This document shows positions 15,262 to 25,087 of a stretch of 64,000 nt of DNA, piece by piece. This DNA is from Lampris incognitus (lineage: Eukaryota > Chordata > Actinopteri > Lampriformes > Lampridae), in contig NC_079214.1 in assembly GCF_029633865.1 (NCBI RefSeq), positions 35,749,804-35,813,803 on the forward strand. Direction: 5' to 3'. The notes beneath the pieces are model-generated. The model was not told the DNA's origin. It made no database searches and saw only the letters and a list, made by a program, of their open reading frames with translations. The stretch's first letter is position 1; every line of letters starts with the position of its first letter. The translations under genes were made by a program, and so were the position numbers.

Positions 15262-15510
15262 GATGAGAGAAACAAAGCCAGAGTGCGGGAAAGAGAGAGC
15301 ATGAAAAGAATACAAAAATGAGGGGATGAGGAAGAGGGTAGAGAGAGAGACCCAGGCCAAAAGCCACAAACTGCAGCTACAGCTGATTGGCAGAGCGCTG
15401 GAGTGACAGAGAGACAGAGCTTGAAGGCTGTAGTGAATGGTCGCACTGTCCACGTCTATGAAAGAGCTTTTTTACACCAAGACCTGCTCCTCTCTCTCTC
15501 CCTCTCTCTC

Positions 15511-15557
<47 letters not shown>

Positions 15558-18500
15558 GAGGCACACACGCACACACAGAGGCACACACCATGGAGCAGAA
15601 GTCACATCCAACATTAGGCAAGCACAGCACAGAGCAGAGAGGGTTGTGGCCGTGAGGGGTGAAGAGGTGACTCGTGACAGCCTAGCTGAGATGTGTAGCT
15701 GTGTGTGCGTGCATGTGGGTGTGTGTGTGTGAGTGTGTGTGGGTGTGGGTGTGCGGGTGTGGGTGTGGGTGTGAGTGTGAGTGTGTGTGCGTGTAGCTAG
15801 GCGTTTGGGGGCAGGGGGTTCAGGGATGAAAAAGGAACCCTCAGAGACACATAGGTCAGGAATTAACTCTTAGTCTCCCTACAAAAAGTCAGTGAATCTG
15901 TGGCCCACGGCGCAAATAGCATCTTTCGAAATATTCTGCAATGCTGCACTTGATGGAGAAAACTTAAAAAGGGAATTCAGAAATAAAAAAAAGAAACATC
16001 AAAGAACTGGAGAGATCATAATGAGTGGATGGGAGTCGGGCAATGAGAACAATTATTATTCAGTTTCCATCACGCGGAAGGTCTTGAAGGTTCAGTCTAG
16101 CTATGGCTGCCGCACTATAGTACTAACGCCTTGCTCTCTTAAAAGAGACACAGGAAAACATACGAACGCAGGGTTAAAGAGTGGGGCCTACTCGAGCACA
16201 GCCGGCTTCCCCTCTCCTTGCCATCAGTCTGTCTGCCACATGTATTTTATTAAAACTTGATTCATTTTAGTTTGCCTCTCTCTGGAGCCTCCTATTCTGA
16301 CTCGACCACATTCATGTGTTCTATTGATTTAGGCCTTTATCTTTAACCATTGCAATTACAAGCAGCTGCTTTCTAGCTGCTCCTTTAGGACATCTAAATA
16401 CTAAACAGGGGAGCGGAGAACGGTCAGGACACATTACAGGTTAACAAGTTAATGGCAAAGGTAAAGAGCAAAATGAAACTTAATAAAGCCTCACATGAAA
16501 CCGCTCTTGTTCCTGGTCAGGAAGGAAGGAGGGAGAGAAAGAGGCAGCTCGTGGCACTCAAATAATAATAAACCCCCAAACCCCCAATCCACCAGGAAGA
16601 TGTGAAAAGACCATTACATTCCAGCCATAATGAAGCCACTACTGAATAATAAACATGAGACAAACTGTGAATAAATAATGACAGTACTAATAACCACGCC
16701 GGTTAGGCCCAACTCTGTAGGCCACATGGTCAAAATTACATTATCCCAGATGGATATCTTAATCGTTCCTCGTCTGGGCTAGGGTTTCCTTTGAACAGTG
16801 CTGCCTGTGAGAGTGCAGAGGAGCCACGGGGGGAGTGATTGACACAGAGAGCCCTGCCTCGGCCCCGGCTTTATCGCCTGCGAGGATCTAATGGACTCAA
16901 ATTTGTGAAAGTTCACTGAGAATTCAACCCGTTTTTCTAGGCACGGGCCCCGGCGTCTGCCAGCCCCAGTTCGCACAGGGGGAAAGAGAGATCTGCGACA
17001 AAAATAAAATATTAAAAAAAACAAAACAAAAGTACAAGGCCCAATGGGGTCCTTGGAGGTTGTACGTATGAGAGGCCTTGTTCATGCGGTGCCGTGAACC
17101 CGTCATTGATATACACACCAGATAAGAACGGGATCACAGACCATGTTGTTCCCCTTCAGCCTCGGTCACCTGAAATTCCTGACAGCCAAGAAATTCATCA
17201 TAAAGACAAATACTGCGCTTCACCGGGTCAAAGAGCTAAACCTACCTTGCTGCACAGTATATGTACTTTGAAAGGCAGTCAGCCTTTAGACCACACTGCT
17301 GAAAAGACAAGAATCACCTCTTTTTCTGCCTGTCTGCTTCTGACAGCCTCATCTCAAAGCCCATCTTCTCTCATTCTTCTGTCTTCCCATGGGGACGCGG
17401 TGCTTGGATAATGCAGACGGGAAATGGATATCCTGCATTTGTGACGAGTAAAATTGACATTCATGATGAATCCAACATAAAGAGAAATAAAAAAGGCTCA
17501 AACCTGTCAACTTTTTTTTTTATTCTCCATAATGGATTTTCCTAAAATGGCAAGTTTTAGCTCCAAAAGGGGATGCAGTGAGCTGAAATGGTGCAGTTTG
17601 GATTGTATATCTAATCTCTCAGAACTTTACTCAATATAATCTCTTTTCTGTTTTTGTTTTATTGTCTGTAGTGGCCTCCGCACTCCCTCCTCCACTCCGT
17701 TGTACTTTCTATACCAGCGGCGATCGCAGCCACCTTCCTGGAGGCAGTAGCTCATCATTTGTTGGTGAAACAGACACAATGGTGTTTCAGAGGCCAGGGA
17801 CAGGAAAAGCTCCGTGTCTTCGTTTAGGTGATGTTTGTGTGCTCACAGTCTGTGGTAGAAGAACGATGCCCATGAGGGATGGCAAGTGGATTGTTGGCAG
17901 TGGAGGAGGCTGCAGGTTCAGGAGATAAGATTGGGGGGGGTGGGGGGGCTCAGTAGATGGATGGTGTCTGAAAGGGGCCATCACTGGTGAAATGACAAGA
18001 AGCGGCTCGCAGCAGGGGACCGGCAGGAAACAGAAGCACAGATGGAGGGACATAGATGGATGCAGCGCTCACGATCTTACCACTTTCTCCAATTAAAATA
18101 GTGTCACATAAAATAGATGAATATTACATAAATACCACTGGAAATGAGTACACTAATGTGCCCAGCAGCCGCAGGCGCTGGGTTATGCAGGTGCAATACT
18201 CAGTTTAATTACAAATTTCAAAACATATACTATAAAAAAAATCAGTAAACTAAATAACTTTTAATTTATTATAATTCATCAAATAATCCTTTTGAGCTAT
18301 TGGCTCCAAACATACTGCTTTTGTTTTGTAAATTTTTGTATATTTTTTCAAGCTTCCTCATCAGTGTTGTGTTTTTTCAGTGTGCAGGACTGAGGACAAC
18401 TCATAAAATCAACGGAGCCTGCAAAACTACCCCAAATAGGCAAACAGACGCTGGTTTAAGGCAAAGCGATGGGTTGTGAAAGTGAGGGAAAGAAAATGGA

Positions 18501-19066
18501 GATGAAAAGAGAGACAGACATACAAAAAAAGTGAGTGAAGAGAGATGGGGAGAATAGACAAAAAAAACCCAGCTGAAGTAAACAGAGCTCTTGGTCTTGC
18601 AGCACGTCTAGAAAAACATCCAATACCAACCAATCAGGCATGATTTTAATCCAACATCTGCTTGTCGTAATCTATGCAGCTAGCCAAGCGTACGCCCTGG
18701 CCTCCATAATCTCATCCACCCTGACTCACTCCTCTGTTGTCCACTGTGCCAATAATGGTGTCTTGCCTCTCAATTCATTTTACCCCATCGAGTCAGGGTC
18801 ATCCTTATGGTCTTCACACGGTACAATCAGTGTTTTGATACCATATAAAAAGTCACACACATATATATATATATGACAGTACAAGCCTGTTTCATGCCAT
18901 AAGCAATCAACAGCTGTCTATATATTACCACGTCACTATATATATATATTTGTATAGTTTTTCTGGAAGCCATCAATGGTATATGGTATATATTTGACAG
19001 ATGATGATTGCTTATGGCATGAAACAGGCTTGTACTGTCTTATAAAGAATTTACTTGACTCACTGG

Positions 19067-19139
<73 letters not shown>

Positions 19140-19154
19140 ATGTGTGTGTCTGTG

Positions 19155-19194
<40 letters not shown>

Positions 19195-22100
19195 CACTAC
19201 CGTTCAAAAGTTTGGGATCACCCAAACAATTTTGTGTTTTCCATGAAAAGTCACACTTATTCACCACCATATGTTGTGAAATGAATAGAAAATAGAGTCA
19301 AGACATTGACAAGGTTAGAAATAATGATTTGTATTTGAAATAAGATTTTTTTTACATCAAACTTTGCTTTCGTCAAAGAATCATCCATTTGCAGCAATTA
19401 CAGCATTGCAGACCTTTGGCATTCTAGCTGTTAATTTGTTGAGGTAATCTGGAGAAATTGCACCCCACGCTTCCAGAAGCAGCTCCCACAAGTTGGATTG
19501 GTTGGATGGGCACTTCTTTGAGCAGATTGAGTTTCTGGAGCATCACATTTGTGGGGTCAATTAAACGCTCAAAATGGCCAGAAAAAGAGAACTTTCATCT
19601 GAAACTCGACAGTCTATTCTTGTTCTTAGAAATGAAGGCTATTCCATGCGAGAAATTGCTAAGAAATTGAAGATTTCCTACACCGGTGTGTACTACTCCC
19701 TTCAGAGGACAGCACAAACAGGCTCTAACCAGAGTAGAAAAAGAAGTGGGAGGCCGCGTTGCACAACTGAGCAAGAAGATAAGTACATTAGAGTCTCTAG
19801 TTTGAGAAACAGACGCCTCACAGGTCCCCAACTGGCATCTTCATTAAATAGTACCTGTTAGAGCCTGTTTGTGCTGTCCTCTGAAGGGAGTAGTACACAC
19901 CGGTGTAGGAAATCTTCAATTTCTTAGCAATTTCTCGCATGGAATAGCCTTCATTTCTAAGAACAAGAATAGACTGTCGAGTTTCAGATGAAAGTTCTCT
20001 TTTTCTGGCCATTTTGAGCGTTTAATTGACCCCACAAATGTGATGCTCCAGAAACTCAATCTGCTCAAAGAAGTGCCCATCCAACCAATCCAACTTGTGG
20101 GAGCTGCTTCTGGAAGCGTGGGGTGCAATTTCTCCAGATTACCTCAACAAATTAACAGCTAGAATGCCAAAGGTCTGCAATGCTGTAATTGCTGCAAATG
20201 GATGATTCTTTGACGAAAGCAAAGTTTGATGTAAAAAAAATCTTATTTCAAATACAAATCATTATTTCTAACCTTGTCAATGTCTTGACTCTATTTTCTA
20301 CTCATTTCACAACATATGGTGGTGAATAAGTGTGACTTTTCATGGAAAACACGAAATTGTTTGGGTGATCCCAAACTTTTGAACGGTAGTGTATATATAT
20401 ATATAGTAGCGAAGAGGCTACCCCGTTAGAATTGTGCCCTCCTGTTTTACCAATCAGGCACTGCGTTCAGATTGTTAGTTATGTTATTAAATGTTTTGCA
20501 AGTGTTTTATGTGGTTGCATTTCTATTTAGTGTGGTACAATTGTAGTTATCATTCTGTTATGTTGTGTAACTTTGGTACTGAAACCATGATCGATATTGT
20601 TGTTCAGGTAAATGAGTCCCATGTATTATTTCACATGTCTTTCATGTTTACATCTCTTCGTGAGTTAAATAAAGGAGACTAAAAGGTTACTTTTGTCACT
20701 ACTTCCACGTTCACCACTATATACACACTACTGCGGCTCCCTGTTCAGTGCTATGTTTGCTTTGTTATTTATACGTTAGTTTCAAGTTTACTTACAAGCG
20801 TAGGTCATGCGCTCTTCTACAGCCGTCAGGAACTTGTAAACCTCAGAACGTATTACTCACTTCGCTCCACCATCACGGACAATTTCCCCATCGATATTAT
20901 CCGCTCACCGGTCTTGCAGTGGAAACGCTGCCCCCGTCGGCAACGTAAACAGAAGAGGGGGAAACATGGCGGGCTAAATGCTAAGCTAAGAAGCGTTCCC
21001 TTCAAAGTTTCCCTCCACAGCATCTTCATGGCTAATGTCCGATCGTTAGCTAACAAAATGGACGAGACAAGACTCAGGCTGTCCTCTCAGAAAAGGCTGC
21101 GGAACTGCTGTCTGCTGATGTTTACGGAGATTTAGCTCAACAGCAACATAGCCGACTCGGCCGTCGAGCTAACGGGCCGCATAGCTTTCCTTGCCGACAG
21201 GACAGTGGACTCCAGCAAGATCCGCGGAGGAGGTTTGAGTATTTATGTCAATAACTCTTGGTGCAACAATATAAAGATTGTTGAAAGGCATTGCTCTGCT
21301 GATCTCGAGCTCCTTATGATTCAGTGCAGGCCTTTTTACCTGCCCAGGGAGCTAACGGCCATTACCGTCGCCGCTGTATACATCCCCCCACATGCTAATG
21401 CCATTCAGGGCTGGCAAGTCTCACCCTTTGGGAGTGAGAGTCACGCAATTATGCCTCTTCACATGCTCATAAACGTTTTCCCTTCACTTCTATATAATAT
21501 TTCCACAACTTGCTATGCTGCTTGCGGCTTGTCGTAGTTCGGGTCCGTCACTGGCTTTCCGGGGTGAGCCCGCCCTATTCTGCCTCTGATTGACTGACCC
21601 AGATATTCTTCCCTAACCTTAACCAATCATCAGTCCTCGTGCCTAAATCTAACCAACCCAATCAATGAAAATAATGCTAAGGTAGCACTTAAGCAGCTAC
21701 AATGTGCCATCAGCAGACAACAGACCAAACACCCGGACAATGCCTTTATCATAGGTGGTGATTTTAATCAGGCTAACCTCAGGGCTGTATTGCCCAAATT
21801 CCATCAGCATGTCTCCTGCCCCACTAAGGGACAAAACACCCTGGACCATATCAATACAAACATTAAGGACTCATACAAAGCTACTCCCTGCCCTCGCCTG
21901 GGGCATTCTGACCATATCTGCCTGTTCCTGGTCCCAGCCCACAAACCCCTAATAAAACAGATCAAGCCAGCAGTGAGGCATACAGCGCAGCCAGATCCAA
22001 CCTCAAAAAGGGCATCAGAACAGCCAAACATAAATATTTCCTATGAACAGAGGACCACTTTCACAATAACGCCGATCCCCGGCAAATGTGGCAAGGCATT

Positions 22101-24851
22101 CAGTCTATCACTGACTACAAAAGCTCCAATAGCGGTCCCACTGTCCATGATGCCTCCCTGCCAGACGAGCTAAATCATTTCTATGCCCGCTTCGACAAGG
22201 ACAATACTGACCCAGCCACAAAAGGCCCCAGAAAACCAGGTGCTCACTCTTATCGATCGCAGCGGTCAGAGAATCACTGTGCAGAGTGAACACATGGAAG
22301 GCTTCTGGATCAGACGGCATACTGGGTCGGGTCCTCTGGGAATGTGCCGACCAGCTGGCTGAGGTCTTCACAACTATATTTAACCTCTCACTGTCCCAAT
22401 CCATAGTCCCGGCATGATTTAAGACTACCTCTATCATTCCTGTCTCCAAGAAACCAACATCCACATGTCTGAATGACTACCGACCCATAGCACTCACCCC
22501 CATTGCCATGAAGTGCTTTGAGAGACTGGTTTTGGCTCATATCAAAAACATTATCCCCCCCACATTCGACCCACATCAGTTCGCCTACTGTCCCAAAAGG
22601 TCTACTGAGGATGCCGTTGTCACTGCCCTGCACTTTGCTCTGACCCACCTTGAACTTAACAACACATACATCTGGATGCTGTTTATAGATTATAGCTCTG
22701 CCTTCAACACTATCATCCCCGCCAAACTAACCACCAAACTCCTCTCCCTTGGCCTCAACCCCTCCCTCTGTAACTGGACCCTGGACTTCTTGATCAACAG
22801 ACCTTAGTCTGTTAGGTTAGGTGACCACGCCTCTTCCACCCTGACCCTCAGCACAGGTGCCCCTCAAGGCTGTGTTCTGAGCCCCCTCCTTTTCTCCCTT
22901 TTTACCCACGACTGCCTGCCAACTCACCCTTCAGATGTTATAGTTAAGTTTGCAGATGACACCACATTCATTGGCCGTATCACCAACAATGACAAGACGG
23001 CCTACAGGGATGAGATTCAGCACCTCACATTATGGTGTACTACCAACAATCTTGTCCTCAATGTGCAGAAGACGAAGGAGATGATTGTGGACTTCAGGAG
23101 GTCTAGAAGCTGCAGCCACTCCTCCATACACATCAATGGGGTGGAAGTGGAGTGTGTTTTCAGCTTTAAATTCCTTGGAGTCCACATCAGTGAGGAACTT
23201 TTCTGGACATCAAACACCCAAGCCCTTGTGAAAAAGGCCCAACAACGCCTGCATTTCCTGAGGAGGCTGAGGAGCGGCTGTCTATCCCCCAAAATTCTCA
23301 CCAACTTCTAGCACTGCACCATATAGAGCATCCTGACCAGCTGCATCTCAGTGTGGTACGGCAACTGCACCTCAGTAGACCAAAAAACTCTGCAGCAGGT
23401 CGTCAAGGCGGCCCAGCATATCACCGGTACCCAGCTCCCAGCCATAAAAGACATTTATCACAAACGCTGCCTTCGAAGGGGTCTCAGCATCAGCAGAACC
23501 CACCCACCCCAACCATGGACTGTTCTCCCCCCTGCGCTCTGGGAGGTGTTACAGGAGCCTCAGAGCCTGCACTACCAGGCTCAAAAACAGCTTCTTTCCA
23601 CAAGCTGTTGCCCACCTGAACCTGGCAACCCTCTGAATGTCTGTAGATATTTTTAATTATTTTGTACTCTTGCTCTTTTTTAACTTATTTTTAACTTTTG
23701 GTCTTCATGTATGTATATCTTATACTGTGTTTGTCTGTGTCTGTCTTGCACTGTTTGGTGAAGCCACAGCCCTCATTTCATTTTTAACATGTGCCTGCAC
23801 ATTGTTTTTAATGACAATAAATTTAATATATATATATATCTAGCATGCATTATACATTGTCCTGACTTAATGAGGCAAATCAATTATAAAGTTAAGAAAT
23901 TTCTGTAACAAGTGGAAGCATGCTTGTTGTAATATTTTGTAAAAGATAGAAGTTGAATGCATGCGTGCCTGGTTTATTTGGCCACACTTTTAGCCAGGCT
24001 TTGAGCAGACACTGCATCTGCCATGAGAGAGAAATTGAGTGCTCTTCAGGTTTTCTCAAGTATCCTCATATTGGTTCAACTACTCAACCAATTTGTGCAG
24101 GTCTCCTGTGTGGCCGAGGCCGAGCTACTAACACACACTTTACCGGCAATGTTGTATGTATAGCGACCACAGACTCTGTCAGCTTGAGTGTCAATGGTGA
24201 CCACATGCACAGATTTGCAGAAACTTGCACAACTAAACAGTGTTCAGTGCATTTATTGTTGTTCATTTACAACTGACATTTGTAAACTAATGATTGCCAA
24301 AAAATCCACTAATCAGCGTTTAAGTAATCACCTCTTCTTCCGGTGACATCCATGCGACACTCCAACAGCCCATTAAGACCAACAGGGAGCGGCTTTGATA
24401 CAACATGCAAAAGACCATGCCGGATTATCAAAAAGACAGCGTACGCACGCACGCACAGTGTTGTGTGACATGAGTTAAAAGCAGAACTCATGACATCTTG
24501 AAAGACTATTGGACAGATCAGCTAAGAGAAGAGAGGCGTGACTCGGGGGGATTTTGTTGACATTAAATTAGAAGAGAAACAGATGGTGCAGACATTCAAA
24601 AAGAAGAGACAGTTCGACTTGTGCAAAGTCAGCAAAGGCACAAATTAATTTGGACGTTACACCTGCTGACGCGTTCTTGTTCCTCCATAGATGTCATTCT
24701 CTTTCTCCCCCTGCTTCTATCACTTCTATCTCTCCCAGTCTTCTCTCCTCGCTCTCCCACGGCAGTCAGACAACTACTGCTGCACCCCTGCCACAACACA
24801 CACACTCTCTCTCCCCCTCTCTCTCCCTCTCTTCTTTTCTCCCACACACAA

Positions 24852-24895
<44 letters not shown>

Positions 24896-25006
24896 TAGGT
24901 TCAAGAGGCCTTTTCTTCTCCTGCTTACAGCTGGCAAGTGATCCACAGGTGCCAGAGGGATATAACCTCTGGCAGGTGTACGGCTAAGAAGTGGGGACAA
25001 AGCTAG

Positions 25007-25087
<81 letters not shown>

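Noticed and set aside
14718-15586. Ser-Leu, Glu-Arg and Cys-Val rich frames around 15 kb (and the same at 5, 8, 24-25 and 30 kb)
   Set aside because: They are translations of GA/CT/GT microsatellites without any flanking gene structure.
17662-17928. 88-codon plus-strand frame with an acceptor-like tgtctgtag upstream
   Set aside because: No known motif, no matching donor or partner exon, and low-complexity Ser/Gly content.
18840-20405. Possible single large palindrome joining the hammerhead-like pair and the Tc1 foldback
   Set aside because: The two inverted structures have separate ends and unrelated sequences. They are neighbours separated by TA/GT repeats, not one element.
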